Source: Nostoc sp. FACHB-973
GTDB lineage: Bacteria; Cyanobacteriota; Cyanobacteriia; Cyanobacteriales; Nostocaceae
Direction of reading: 5' to 3'
DNA length: 64,000 nt
NCBI RefSeq assembly: GCF_014698115.1
Contig: NZ_JACJSJ010000023.1
Location: 1 to 64,000 of the forward strand
Shown: one piece after another, positions 8,660-17,987 of the stretch
Layout of the letters: every line of letters starts with the position of its first letter
Position numbering within the stretch: position 1 is the first letter of the stretch
Made by a program: the position numbers and the translations under genes
Notes under the pieces: model-generated
Databases searched by the model: none
The model's input: only the letters and a program-made list of their open reading frames with translations
Told to the model about the DNA's origin: nothing

Positions 8660-10300
8660 CTATTTAAACGCTTCTTGTAGTTGTTCATCTGTCAGAGATT
8701 TAATTAAACTTAACGGTAGTGGTTGCTGACTAATTGTATTAACGTAATCTGTACTCAAATAGAGAAGGTAATTTGATTGTTCAGCAATGTATGTTTCAAA
8801 AAATGGAACACTCAAAGCTTTAACATAACGACGTGCCAAAGCAGGACTTGAACCGATTACTTGTGAAGGAACAGGCACAGTTGCATTTGGTGATTCTGCA
8901 ATTGTAGAAAAATGTGTCCCGCCATTGATAATTACTAAATATTTATTTGGAGTTGTTAACCAAGTGAAAGGATGAATTTGCTCTGCTAAAGCCGGAGCAA
9001 CTGTATCAGCACTGCCAGATACAATCATCACCGGAATTTTGATTTGGCTGAGACTAGCCTGACCAAAAATACTACTATCAACTGGATTAATTGCAATCGC
9101 CGCTTTTATCCTTTGATCTGATAAATTGTATTGAGTCTTTGGTAACTTGAGCGCTAAACATTGAAGCAAAAGCGAAACATTTAAAGTATCTTTTAAGGCT
9201 GGGCAGTCAGCTTTAACTTGCTGAAAATTAATCTTTGCACCTGCCAATGCTAAGGCTGTATATCCACCAAAGGATTGCCCTACTACACCAATTTCTTGTA
9301 AATTTAAACGCCCCTTAAATGTTGAATCAGACTGTGACAATCTAGTGAGTTCATCTAATAAAAATTTAATATCTAAAGGTCTATCAATTAGTTCTCTAGG
9401 ATTGGTAATTGTATCTGCTGTACCCCCTAATAATGCTTGTATTTGTTTTGAATTACTACCAGGATGTTCTGGAACAGCAACCACAAAACCATAAGATGCG
9501 AGATGTTCAGCTAGATATGCAAAACTCGTTCTATCAGAACCAAGTCCGTGGGAAATGACAATTATCGGGCGAGGAGTTTGAGTATTTGGGAGGTAAATAT
9601 CAGCAGGAAATCTTCTCTGACGTGAGAGGTCATTAAGTGTAATTGTTTGCTTTGAGAAACCAAAACTTCCGGTTTTTCCCAAGTCAATTAATGGAACAGT
9701 TTTAAGTGTAGAAGCTGTAGTTACTTTTTGTTGGGATTCTTGGTTAATAAGTGCTACTGCATTTTTAGTTTGATTTACTAAATTCTGTAGTGACTCTGCT
9801 ATTGCCAAACTCTGGTCTAAGTTAATGGAAATTGCGCTTGCTGGAAACTGACGTAATACATTTAAAAGCGTAAAATTTTTTTGATCTGCGGCTGACAAAA
9901 TTAGTGCAGCGCGAATTGCATAGAACCCTGACAAGTGAGATTCTGTCTGAATAACTTTCCCCAATTTTTCTAATAATCGCTCACCAATGGGTGTATAAAG
10001 AAATTGCGAAACTTCTATTTGATTTAAAGGAATAGGAGTTAGTAAAACTTTCCGCAGTTGAGTTAGTTGTTTTTTGTCTACATAATGACTATATCCAGCT
10101 AAATCATTGTCTACTTTGCCTGTTGTAGCATAGGTTTCGAGGGAACTAATGGGGATAGACCTTTCTAAAAGACCATAATTAAATTTTAGTCGTTCTGCAC
10201 CGAAAGCGGGATAAGCAGTTAGTGTAGGTAGCAACCCAATACTAAAAATTCTCAAAGCCAATTTTAGCCGAACAGTTTTTTTATTTATCAAATGAGTCAT
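8660..10300 (-). CDS. Alpha/beta hydrolase with N-terminal DUF1400 domain
   Basis: About 546 residues from ATG at 10300 (an earlier TTG at 10312 is possible). A signal peptide or anchor (LALRIFSIGLLPTLTAYPAFGA) is followed by the DUF1400 domain found in cyanobacterial hydrolases (AERLKFNYGLLERSIPISSL onward). A dienelactone-hydrolase-like alpha/beta domain starts near residue 230 (RPIIVISHGLGSDRTSFA). The nucleophile is the serine of GQSFGG, about residue 343. A conserved Asp region follows (SGSADTVAP), and the histidine is in NGGTHFS. Likely a secreted or periplasmic esterase or lipase. It runs in the same direction as the next hydrolase, about 20 bases downstream of it, so the two probably share a transcript. 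Confidence 0.85.
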   Translation of the reverse strand: MTHLINKKTVRLKLALRIFSIGLLPTLTAYPAFGAERLKFNYGLLERSIPISSLETYATTGKVDNDLAGYSHYVDKKQLTQLRKVLLTPIPLNQIEVSQFLYTPIGERLLEKLGKVIQTESHLSGFYAIRAALILSAADQKNFTLLNVLRQFPASAISINLDQSLAIAESLQNLVNQTKNAVALINQESQQKVTTASTLKTVPLIDLGKTGSFGFSKQTITLNDLSRQRRFPADIYLPNTQTPRPIIVISHGLGSDRTSFAYLAEHLASYGFVVAVPEHPGSNSKQIQALLGGTADTITNPRELIDRPLDIKFLLDELTRLSQSDSTFKGRLNLQEIGVVGQSFGGYTALALAGAKINFQQVKADCPALKDTLNVSLLLQCLALKLPKTQYNLSDQRIKAAIAINPVDSSIFGQASLSQIKIPVMIVSGSADTVAPALAEQIHPFTWLTTPNKYLVIINGGTHFSTIAESPNATVPVPSQVIGSSPALARRYVKALSVPFFETYIAEQSNYLLYLSTDYVNTISQQPLPLSLIKSLTDEQLQEAFK

Positions 10301-10321
10301 AATATCATTCAAAATAGTACA

Positions 10322-11113
10322 CTATGCAACAGTAAAATTAGCGGATAATAAAATTTGATAGAGATTAACATCCCTTTCAACTAAGCAAGCATGACCGCTA
10401 TGAGGTAAAGTTATGATCTGATGATTAGGGAAAATATTACTTAAATATTGTGCTTCTGCTTCTGAAGGTAAAAGTCGGTCATTTCTACTACCAATTAGTA
10501 AGACAGGTTGAGTAATTTGAGATAATTTATTCTCGTCAATATCAAAGTCTCTCATCAGGGATAATCGCTGATTAGCAGTTTCTTGTGGTGCGGAACTAGT
10601 CGATTTTGAAAGAGCAAGGCTTGCAGTAGGTGGAATTAGACTTAAATTAGCTAGAAATGGTAAAGATAAAAACGAGGATATTTTATAAAAAAGTTGAGGT
10701 GTGTAAGGAAATAAAAGTGAACCTAAATTTAACCAAGGTACTCGATGAAATGAAGAAGCAGAATTAATTAAAATAATCTTTGTAAATAGCTGAGGAAACT
10801 TTTCTAGGACTTTGAGTGCCAAGCAACCACCGAATGATTCTCCACAAAGATAAACGTGCCTACGCGGTGTTTTTTCTAGTTCTATCTTAGTTAAACTTAT
10901 CACTTTTTCTGTCATTTCATCCCAACTTGTTAGATCGTCAGGTGGAATAACAAAACAACGCACATCAAAAGCAGCTTCTAAACCTGCTGTTTGAATATAT
11001 ATCAATTCCTTGCCAGTTTCATCCATCCCCGGTAGAAACACAAAGAGTGGATAATTTGGGTTAGATGATTGCGTAGTTATAAAATAAGGATGACTTTGAG
11101 TTTTAGGTGCCAT
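10322..11113 (-). CDS. Alpha/beta hydrolase
   Basis: About 263 residues from ATG at 11113; a longer form from TTG at 11158 is possible. The fold is indicated by LFVFLPGMDETG, the nucleophile elbow GESFGG, an acid region (LIGSRNDRLLPS) and the late histidine in LPHSGHACLVE, all in the usual order. There is no signal peptide in the shorter form, so it is probably cytoplasmic. Substrate unknown. It sits between the antiporter gene and the DUF1400 hydrolase with short spacers, all on the minus strand, suggesting a three-gene operon. Confidence 0.8.
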   Translation of the reverse strand: MAPKTQSHPYFITTQSSNPNYPLFVFLPGMDETGKELIYIQTAGLEAAFDVRCFVIPPDDLTSWDEMTEKVISLTKIELEKTPRRHVYLCGESFGGCLALKVLEKFPQLFTKIILINSASSFHRVPWLNLGSLLFPYTPQLFYKISSFLSLPFLANLSLIPPTASLALSKSTSSAPQETANQRLSLMRDFDIDENKLSQITQPVLLIGSRNDRLLPSEAEAQYLSNIFPNHQIITLPHSGHACLVERDVNLYQILLSANFTVA

Positions 11114-11182
11114 AACTAAACTAATATATATTGATAATGAAAGCTCTAACGTTGGCAAGTCATCAAATAATCTTAATTTCGA

Positions 11183-12460
11183 CTAAACTAATTCAGAAGC
11201 AGTCCTGCTTATTTTTCCACTTTCTTGTGTTTTAATATCATCACTATCTGCTGGTAAAGACTCCTGTATTAAATGTAAATCAAGCAGACTGGCGACCCAA
11301 CCAGCCGTCAATCCTTGGAAAAAAACTGTCATCATTATTGTCAAAAATACTAAGGCTTTAATTGAATCACCGCCATTAATACCCTGTTTTGTAAGTGAAA
11401 CCGCAAATAAAGAAGCTAAAGAAGCAGCTACAATTCCACGAGGAGCAACCCAAGATAAAAATAACTGCTGTTGCCAGTTAAAATCTTGATTCCAAGTAGA
11501 TATTAAAATATTAATAGGACGCACTATCAGCATCAGTACTAAAACTGTCATAATACTACCCCAACCTAAAGCAAAAACACTGGCAATTGATAAGTCTGCT
11601 GCTAACAGAATGAACAAAACTGAATTGGCTAAAATACTCAACTGTTCATTAAATCGACGCAATAAAGGTTCTGAAGGTAGGTTACTAGCTTTTAAAACTA
11701 TCCCCATAACTACAGCAACCACCAAACCAGACTCACCACGTAAAACTTGTGCCAAACTAAATAAACCCCAGACACTAGCTAAAACGACTAGATTTTTTAA
11801 CTCTTGGGATAAGAATTGATCCTGTTTGATAATTTGGGATAGCAACCAGCCTCCAGTTGTACCAATAGCTATGCCTATACCCAAACGCAAAACTAGACCC
11901 TTAATTAAAATGAGTGGCTCCACGTTTCCACTTAAGACAAAGTGAAGCACAATCACAGCCAAAATTGCACCAATTGGATCGATAAAAACACCCTCTCCTT
12001 CTAAAAGTGTTGAGACTTTTTTTTCTACACCAATTTGTTTGAGGAGTGGATTAATTACTGTTGGGCCTGTCACAACTACTAAGGAGGCATAAAGAAAAGC
12101 AATTGACCAGGGAAATTCACTCAGCCAGTGTGCAGCTATTCCAGCACCAGTTAAGGTAATTAGCACTCCCAAAGTGACAAGATTGCGAAGACTACTAGAA
12201 ACCTCTTTTAACTCTCCTAACTTTAGATTTAAACCACCCTCGAATAAAATCAGCGCCACTGAGAGGGAAACTACAACTTCTAAACCAACACCCAGTAAAG
12301 ATGGATTTAAAAAATCAAAACCATCTCGCCCTAGAAGAATCCCAAATAGAAGTAGCAAGACTATACTAGGAATGTGAAAATAACCAGCTAAAACTTGAGC
12401 AGCAATACCAGCTACAACTGTTGCACTGATCAGAATAGTAATGGGCAAGGATTCTTCCAT
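11183..12460 (-). CDS. CPA1-type cation:proton antiporter
   Basis: A protein of 425 residues with 12-13 membrane helices. The core includes GPTVINPLLKQIGV (about 129-142) and GEGVFIDPIGAILAVIV (about 154-170), where D159 of the FIDP motif is the cation/proton carboxylate of the CPA/NhaP group. It exchanges Na+ or K+ for H+ across the cytoplasmic or thylakoid membrane; ion choice cannot be read. It lacks the long cytoplasmic tail of some family members, ending after a short polar stretch. ATG start. It is the first gene of a probable operon with two hydrolases. Confidence 0.88.
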   Translation of the reverse strand: MEESLPITILISATVVAGIAAQVLAGYFHIPSIVLLLLFGILLGRDGFDFLNPSLLGVGLEVVVSLSVALILFEGGLNLKLGELKEVSSSLRNLVTLGVLITLTGAGIAAHWLSEFPWSIAFLYASLVVVTGPTVINPLLKQIGVEKKVSTLLEGEGVFIDPIGAILAVIVLHFVLSGNVEPLILIKGLVLRLGIGIAIGTTGGWLLSQIIKQDQFLSQELKNLVVLASVWGLFSLAQVLRGESGLVVAVVMGIVLKASNLPSEPLLRRFNEQLSILANSVLFILLAADLSIASVFALGWGSIMTVLVLMLIVRPINILISTWNQDFNWQQQLFLSWVAPRGIVAASLASLFAVSLTKQGINGGDSIKALVFLTIMMTVFFQGLTAGWVASLLDLHLIQESLPADSDDIKTQESGKISRTASELV

Positions 12461-12777
12461 AGAAAATTTAAGTTGTGTTGTACAACCTCCTATAACTGAA
12501 TACTCCTAAATTATGAGGTTTATATTTCAGGAAAAAAATGATAGCTATTTACGCTGTGCTGTACTAGCTTTTTAAGAGGTTGATACTGGCGCGACAGGCG
12601 GGAGCATAGTTTACTTCACCAAAGGAGTATACTAACGCACTGCTAGCGATCGCTACTAACTTAATACGCTTGGGTTAAGGTCTACTGGCAACAATTTTGG
12701 GTTTTCGAGACGCGATAAATCGCCGTCTCTACAAATATTTTGTTGCTCATTCTGAACTGTATTGGCTACTAACTCAC
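12461..12777. other. Intergenic region with a dispersed palindrome
   Basis: No gene seen. At 12707-12730 lies GAGACGCGATAAATCGCCGTCTCT, a hairpin-forming repeat (GAGACG-CGAT pairing with ATCGCCGTCTC) of the same flavour as the palindrome at 33860. The start-proximal end near 12461 must hold the promoter of the antiporter gene. Confidence 0.5.
12707..12730. repeat. GAGACG...CGTCTC palindromic repeat
   Basis: Imperfect palindrome with one unpaired base: arm GAGACGCGAT, loop AA, arm ATCGCCGTCTC. It is of the interspersed type common in Nostoc-like genomes and shares the GAGACG/CGTCTCTAC ends with the copy at 33860-33888. Confidence 0.6.
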
Positions 12778-13236
12778 TTATCTAAATCGACAAGATTGGT
12801 CTATAGTCGGAGTCTCTTCAAATTGCACCATTATTAGAACAGCTGGCGCATCGCCTACTGTTCCTGACAGATGACCCTTATGGCTTTGTGCATCCTCTTT
12901 TGTACCCTGGTCTTCTCCAAAGGAAATTTCACCAACACCCATCTCAACTCGCTGTCCGTCCATAGTCTCCACAAACCAGCGTCCCGACAGTGGGATGATC
13001 CACTGAGGCTTAGGGTTCTCATGCCAGTTACCAACCCATCCCACGGGTAGCACAGTAAAAGTGATTGTAGCACCGGACTGCTTCAAATTAGAAAGCCACT
13101 GTGGTGAGGTATCCGGGGCTATGCCTTTTTCCATAAAGTCTTCAATTTGACAACGGGATTGGTGACTTATACCGTTGTTGTCAGTCCAGACGTGCCAGTA
13201 TTCAATTGTTGGTTTGAGTGATGAGTTATTCTGCAT
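12778..13236 (-). CDS. Cupin-domain protein
   Basis: A protein of 152 residues, soluble and without a signal peptide. It has a small beta-barrel pattern: PLSGRWFVETMDGQRVEMGVGEISFGEDQG resembles the G-x-W and x-P-x-G-type turns of cupins, and KGHLSG follows where a second metal or substrate motif would be. The classic HxH...E metal set is not complete, so catalysis is doubtful and a binding role is possible. ATG start. It lies just downstream of the glucoamylase gene (55 bases) on the same strand, so it may be the tail of that transcript. Confidence 0.6.
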   Translation of the reverse strand: MQNNSSLKPTIEYWHVWTDNNGISHQSRCQIEDFMEKGIAPDTSPQWLSNLKQSGATITFTVLPVGWVGNWHENPKPQWIIPLSGRWFVETMDGQRVEMGVGEISFGEDQGTKEDAQSHKGHLSGTVGDAPAVLIMVQFEETPTIDQSCRFR

Positions 13237-13291
13237 AATAATGGCTCTTTTTGATCCGAAATGTATTGAAAGGCGAACTAGAAATTAGGAA

Positions 13292-15688
13292 TTACGAAAT
13301 TCTAATCGCATAATTGCGTCCTTCCCATTTGCTGCTTTCAATCCAGAAAAAGGTAAAGTTGATTGGCTGTTGCTGATTATCATCAATAGCAATATCTACA
13401 AAATTAACCCCTAATTTTGTAGAAGTAGCAGGTGTATCTTTTACGGTTTGCCAATTATCATCTGACCAGTGCAAATGAAAAGATGCTAAAGCGTGAATTC
13501 GCAATGTATAGCCTTTTTTAACTTTGTCTATTTGTCGGTTAAATTTCCAAATTTCCAACGATTTACACTGCTTTCTTTCGCCTATATATCGATTTGCCAC
13601 CTGTGGAATCAAATCAAATACCTGACCATCATGATTTGACCGTAGCAGTTTGATATACTCCGAATGTACCCACATCAAAGGCATTGCCGAACCTGTTGGT
13701 TTTCCTAAATACAGATGGTTTTCAGATATATCTGCTTCATCCCAAACCTGTTCAGGTAGTAAACAAGTATCTGATGCAAATCCTTCCATCGCCTTAATAT
13801 ATGTTTTGACATCGCCGCCCATAGCTAATTCATAATGTCCCCGTTCTCCTGTTAAGAGAGGCCAAGCGCGTCCCTTACCAAAACCGATATAAGGACTACC
13901 ATCTTCTTGCTGTCCGTAGCCGTCGTGGTTGTAACGATGCCAACAAGGACCAGCAGGTGTATCTACTTTTAAAACTGCATCAATTACTTTGACAGAATCA
14001 ACAATAATTGGATCGTCAGCTTTGCGAATTCCATAGCGTACTAATTGCAAAAACCCGCCATCAACAATTTCTTTCGCGGGAAATTCTGCCCGTTTACCAG
14101 GTGGTTGACTGCTGATAAAAAGAGTTCCTTGGTTAGGATTTTCGTTGGGTTGAGGATTATTAATATCTGTAGGAGTAATCCGAATGTAATGGCGTTTGAT
14201 CCCAGGAACTAATGTGCCTTCAGTAGTAACTGTCCAAGCTTCGATATGAGATTCTAAAAAATCAGCGTATTCTTCGATAAAGTTTGCTGTTACTTCATCG
14301 TCACGTTCACGAACAAATTGAGCAGCACAAATTAAGGCGGCAATATTAGATGCTAATGTTGATGGTGAATAACCGCTATTTTCTTCCCAGCGTTCTTGTT
14401 GGGTAGCTGGCCCATGACGAATTAAATAACCAGCCGCCCGCAAAATCATCGGATAAATATCAAAGTTTAAACAAGTTTTCTGTTGGTGCAATAGCCATGC
14501 TAACAGAATGGGAAATGCCACTTCATCAAGCTGGACACCTGTCCAATAAGGTTTACCATCAACCCAGAAATTTTGGGGAAAACCGCCATCTTCCTGCTGA
14601 CTAGTGGCGAGATAAATTAGCGATCGCACTGCTGTATCTGTTTCGCCAGCAGCTACTAAACCTGCTACACTGCTAACCATATCCCGCGTCCAGACAAGGT
14701 GATATCCTCCTTGGTCTTGGTCGTCTTTGGCTTCACCCCAAGGGATAGCCAGGGATGCAATTAATGCACCTGGATAAGTCTTGTCTTCATGTGCCAACAA
14801 CAGACTAATGCTGTTGTGATACAACTTCCCATCATCATAAGAACTATTTTCTAATGGTTTGATGTTGTCGCGCGATCGCTTCCACTGTTCGTTATATTGC
14901 TGTTTCTGCTTTTCAAAAGGAATATTGAGTGACTGAAATAGTGTAGAAATTGCATTATGCAGATTTGTCCCAAATGCCAACCCTAAAGTAAACTCTTTAG
15001 TGCTATCTAAATTTAGTTCTCCAGTTAATGCTATGTTGCCATCTACAGCACTATCAAACTCCCAATCCATCTGAAAATTATCAGCTAAATCTGTCCAACC
15101 ATCACTTTCACCAACGTAGCCACAAGAAAGACGGGTAAAGGGAATTGTTGCACCCATCGCTAACCATCTTCCTCCTTTCTCGGCTGTGAGAATTCGATGT
15201 CCAGCAACTTGTACAGCGTAACCATTATTACCTCTACCTCCAACTTCCAGATGCGGCGCACACAAAGTGTATAGCTGGAGTTGGGAAATAAAATCGCTCT
15301 TTCCTGTTAACTTTGTGCGTTGTAAAATACAGGATAAATGAGGGTCAGCAATCACTTCTTTGATTACAGCATAACGCCCTTGTGGATCGGAATTAGTGAT
15401 GCGATATGCTAAACCATGAGTCCACATCGGTTCAACTTTTGATTCGAGATGTCGTTTCTCTTCGTGAAAAAAGCTTTTTCCATCAGAAATTAAATACTGC
15501 AAATCCCGAACTTGAGGACTGTCTACTGTGGGATGGTAGATTTCAGTCACAACACCATTCCAGATAGTAAACCAAATGTTACTAGAGGTAGAGTAAGCTG
15601 TTCCGACTCCATCTTTATTAGCATGAGTCCACCGAGGATCGATACCTGGTGAGCCAAAAGCCTGTCCTTGACTAAGAATTTTTACCAT
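13292..15688 (-). CDS. GH15 glucoamylase (glucan 1,4-alpha-glucosidase)
   Basis: A protein of 798 residues, full length for prokaryotic GH15. The N-terminal beta-sandwich (about 1-270) is followed by the (alpha/alpha)6 barrel. Visible motifs are WTRDM (333-337), QLDEVAFP (386-393, with E389 a candidate acidic residue) and LLPEQVWDE (643-651), where E646 fits the catalytic base. A C-terminal domain (about 700-798) completes the fold. It releases glucose from the non-reducing ends of glycogen or maltodextrin, or possibly acts on related alpha-glucosides. No signal peptide, so cytoplasmic. Together with the debranching-type glucosidase at 17988 it suggests a glycogen breakdown unit. ATG start. 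Confidence 0.88.
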   Translation of the reverse strand: MVKILSQGQAFGSPGIDPRWTHANKDGVGTAYSTSSNIWFTIWNGVVTEIYHPTVDSPQVRDLQYLISDGKSFFHEEKRHLESKVEPMWTHGLAYRITNSDPQGRYAVIKEVIADPHLSCILQRTKLTGKSDFISQLQLYTLCAPHLEVGGRGNNGYAVQVAGHRILTAEKGGRWLAMGATIPFTRLSCGYVGESDGWTDLADNFQMDWEFDSAVDGNIALTGELNLDSTKEFTLGLAFGTNLHNAISTLFQSLNIPFEKQKQQYNEQWKRSRDNIKPLENSSYDDGKLYHNSISLLLAHEDKTYPGALIASLAIPWGEAKDDQDQGGYHLVWTRDMVSSVAGLVAAGETDTAVRSLIYLATSQQEDGGFPQNFWVDGKPYWTGVQLDEVAFPILLAWLLHQQKTCLNFDIYPMILRAAGYLIRHGPATQQERWEENSGYSPSTLASNIAALICAAQFVRERDDEVTANFIEEYADFLESHIEAWTVTTEGTLVPGIKRHYIRITPTDINNPQPNENPNQGTLFISSQPPGKRAEFPAKEIVDGGFLQLVRYGIRKADDPIIVDSVKVIDAVLKVDTPAGPCWHRYNHDGYGQQEDGSPYIGFGKGRAWPLLTGERGHYELAMGGDVKTYIKAMEGFASDTCLLPEQVWDEADISENHLYLGKPTGSAMPLMWVHSEYIKLLRSNHDGQVFDLIPQVANRYIGERKQCKSLEIWKFNRQIDKVKKGYTLRIHALASFHLHWSDDNWQTVKDTPATSTKLGVNFVDIAIDDNQQQPINFTFFWIESSKWEGRNYAIRIS

Positions 15689-15733
15689 AGTTTGTTGGGC
15701 AAATCAGCGCTGTTGTTGATTTTTATTAAAATT

Positions 15734-16672
15734 TTATTGAGAAGTTTGAGAATATTTGCGAGATGCAGTTAAGGATTTAGCTTCAATAAAAATTTGTTTG
15801 ATCTCAGGATGCTTTTGGCGAATGTTTGCTTCTAAACTTTCTACAGTTAAAGCTATTTCTTCACCTGTAAGATTGTGAGAAAATTGAAGTTCTAAGTTGA
15901 GCAATACTTCTTTAGGAGCAAGTTGCATTGTTAGCACCCGGATAACTTCTTTCACTCCTGGTTCTGTTTTTGACAAAGAACGGATATTAGCTATAGTTTG
16001 AGGATCTGCACTCTCACCAACTAATAAACCTTTACTTTCTCTCGCTAGTACCACTGCTACTATAGCTAAGATAATGCCAATAATAATTGAGGCGATCCCG
16101 TCAAAATAAACATTATTAAATAAATGTCCTAAAAATATTCCGATTAAGGCAACGATTAAACCTAAAATTGCGGCAGTATCCTCAAATAATATTGTAATTA
16201 CAGTAGGATCTTTACTATTTTTGATAGCTTGCCAAAAATTTTGTTTCCCCTTAGTCGGCAAAAACTCTTTTAAAGCTACAGTCCAAGAATAACCCTCTAA
16301 TAATATTGCCACACCTAACACAATATAATTCCACATTGGGTCTTCTAAAGGACTAGGATTAATTAAATGAGTAATTCCCTCATAAATTGACATCCCGCCA
16401 CCAATGGCAAATATGAGTATGGCAACAATAAAAGTCCAGAAGTAAAGTTCTTGTCCATAACCAAAAGGATGACTATCATCTGCTGGTTTTTGGCTTCTGC
16501 TAATTCCCAGCAAAAGTAATAGTTGGTCGCTAGTATCTACAATTGAATGAATACCCTCAGATATCATTGCGGAACTGCCAGTAATGGAAGCAGCGATAAA
16601 TTTAGTAATAGCGATCGCTAAATTCGACCCCATCGCCGCAAAGATTGTTTTTTTAGATGAATCAATTGCCAT
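15734..16672 (-). CDS. Cation diffusion facilitator (CDF) metal transporter
   Basis: A protein of 312 residues. It has six membrane segments, with the family motif in helix 2 (SAMISEGIHSIVDTSDQ, about 34-50) containing the H-x3-D pair. The second metal pair in helix 5 is FDGIASIIIG, preceded by N rather than a second H. The C-terminal cytoplasmic domain (about 215-300) has the ferredoxin-like fold expected (VIRVLTMQLAPKEVLLNLELQF). It effluxes divalent metals such as Zn2+, Co2+, Fe2+ or Mn2+ in exchange for protons. It lies 12 bases after the permease stop, so the two are co-transcribed. ATG start. Confidence 0.88.
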   Translation of the reverse strand: MAIDSSKKTIFAAMGSNLAIAITKFIAASITGSSAMISEGIHSIVDTSDQLLLLLGISRSQKPADDSHPFGYGQELYFWTFIVAILIFAIGGGMSIYEGITHLINPSPLEDPMWNYIVLGVAILLEGYSWTVALKEFLPTKGKQNFWQAIKNSKDPTVITILFEDTAAILGLIVALIGIFLGHLFNNVYFDGIASIIIGIILAIVAVVLARESKGLLVGESADPQTIANIRSLSKTEPGVKEVIRVLTMQLAPKEVLLNLELQFSHNLTGEEIALTVESLEANIRQKHPEIKQIFIEAKSLTASRKYSQTSQ

Positions 16673-16683
16673 GATTGTAAATC

Positions 16684-17952
16684 TTAGCTCTTTTCCAGCT
16701 TTTTAAATAGGTAAGTAGGTAAGTTCCTCACAGATTTATTTCTCCTCTTTCTCATAGCATAATGCATCATATTATGGTGTTCGCTATGTTCTTGTTCGCT
16801 GTCGTTATTCATCATTTTCAGCATATTCGGCCCGCCAGTTTTGAAGAACCGCGCAACTAATAAAGCTGCTAGAGCCAAAAACAAAATATTCAATACTGTA
16901 GTGTAGTTAAATTGGATAGATGCCTCAACTACTTTGGCGTTGTGTTCTTGTGGTATTAACCCCAAAATCTGGAACAGAACTTCAATGATTAATGCCGCAC
17001 TTACCATCGCTGCGTAAAAAGCGATCGCTAGAAATATACTAATTTTCAAACCGTAATATTTGCGGTAAATATTTAAAATTGGCAGTATAATCAGGTCGGC
17101 AAAAATAAATGCAACTACGCCTCCAAAACTAATACCTCCATTCCACAGCACAGCCGCTAGAGGAACATTCCCCACAGAACAAACAAAGGAAAATATCGCT
17201 ACAATTGGCCCGACAATTGGCCCCCATAACTTCGACCATATAGGGTGATCTGTGAGAAAAAATGCTTGCCAAAAGTCGTTGGATACCCAAGCAGCCAAAG
17301 CCCCTGCAATTACTAGTCCCAGTGCAATATCTAACCACACCGAAACCCAGTCCATGACAAAGTAGTGGCTAATGGATGTAAACCCTTTATCAGAAAAAAT
17401 CCTTTGCCAAATAGAACCTTCTGTTACTGACATATCCATATTGGCGTGTCCTTCCATTTTACCGGAAAGTCCCCGGTTGGCTTGCTGTTTAGCTGCTTTC
17501 ACCATCTGGGGTTTTAGGAATACTTTAAACAGAAATACTAATATGACAATCATCAATAGCCCACCGACATACTCAGCCAGGGTAAATTGCCACCCCATTA
17601 ATACTGCCAAGATAATGCCTAGTTCAATAACTAAATTAGTTGAGGCAAATTGAAATGCGATCGCTGCTGTAAAGTTACCACCTTTGCGAAAGATGGAACG
17701 GGCAAGGGCGACAGAAGCATAAGAACATGACGATGAAGCTGCACCTAAACCACAGGCTACTGCAATCGATTTTGGTGACGCATCTGGTAGTAGTCGGCTC
17801 ATTTCCCCTTTGGAAATTACCGCTTGAACAATCCCTGATAGTGTAAAACCAAGAATGAGCGCCCAAAGAATTTCCCAGAACATAGAAAATGTCATGTTGA
17901 GTGCTAGGAAAATTCCATTGATGGGGTCGTTAAAAGGGTTTATAGTGTTCAT
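16684..17952 (-). CDS. YraQ/ArsP-type permease (DUF318)
   Basis: About 422 residues from ATG at 17952. There are eight or more membrane segments in two halves. The first half has the cysteine-containing motif ACGLGAASSSCSYASVALARSIFRKGGN, and the second half has FVCSVGNVPLAAVLWNGGISFGG, both typical of the YraQ/DUF318 permease family that includes arsenical exporters. A central loop contains GHANMDMS, and the C-terminal tail is rich in H and M (EQEHSEHHNMMHYAM), which could bind metal. Paired with the CDF transporter, it suggests metal or metalloid export, but the substrate is not established. Confidence 0.82.
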   Translation of the reverse strand: MNTINPFNDPINGIFLALNMTFSMFWEILWALILGFTLSGIVQAVISKGEMSRLLPDASPKSIAVACGLGAASSSCSYASVALARSIFRKGGNFTAAIAFQFASTNLVIELGIILAVLMGWQFTLAEYVGGLLMIVILVFLFKVFLKPQMVKAAKQQANRGLSGKMEGHANMDMSVTEGSIWQRIFSDKGFTSISHYFVMDWVSVWLDIALGLVIAGALAAWVSNDFWQAFFLTDHPIWSKLWGPIVGPIVAIFSFVCSVGNVPLAAVLWNGGISFGGVVAFIFADLIILPILNIYRKYYGLKISIFLAIAFYAAMVSAALIIEVLFQILGLIPQEHNAKVVEASIQFNYTTVLNILFLALAALLVARFFKTGGPNMLKMMNNDSEQEHSEHHNMMHYAMRKRRNKSVRNLPTYLFKKLEKS

Positions 17953-17987
17953 TTTTATCAATTATCAGAATAGTTTTATCCCAATTT

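Noticed and set aside
17372-17653. Frame on the plus strand inside the permease gene
   Set aside because: Antisense shadow of a well-supported gene. The same holds for other opposite-strand frames inside the antiporter, debranching enzyme, coxA, MscS and kinase genes.
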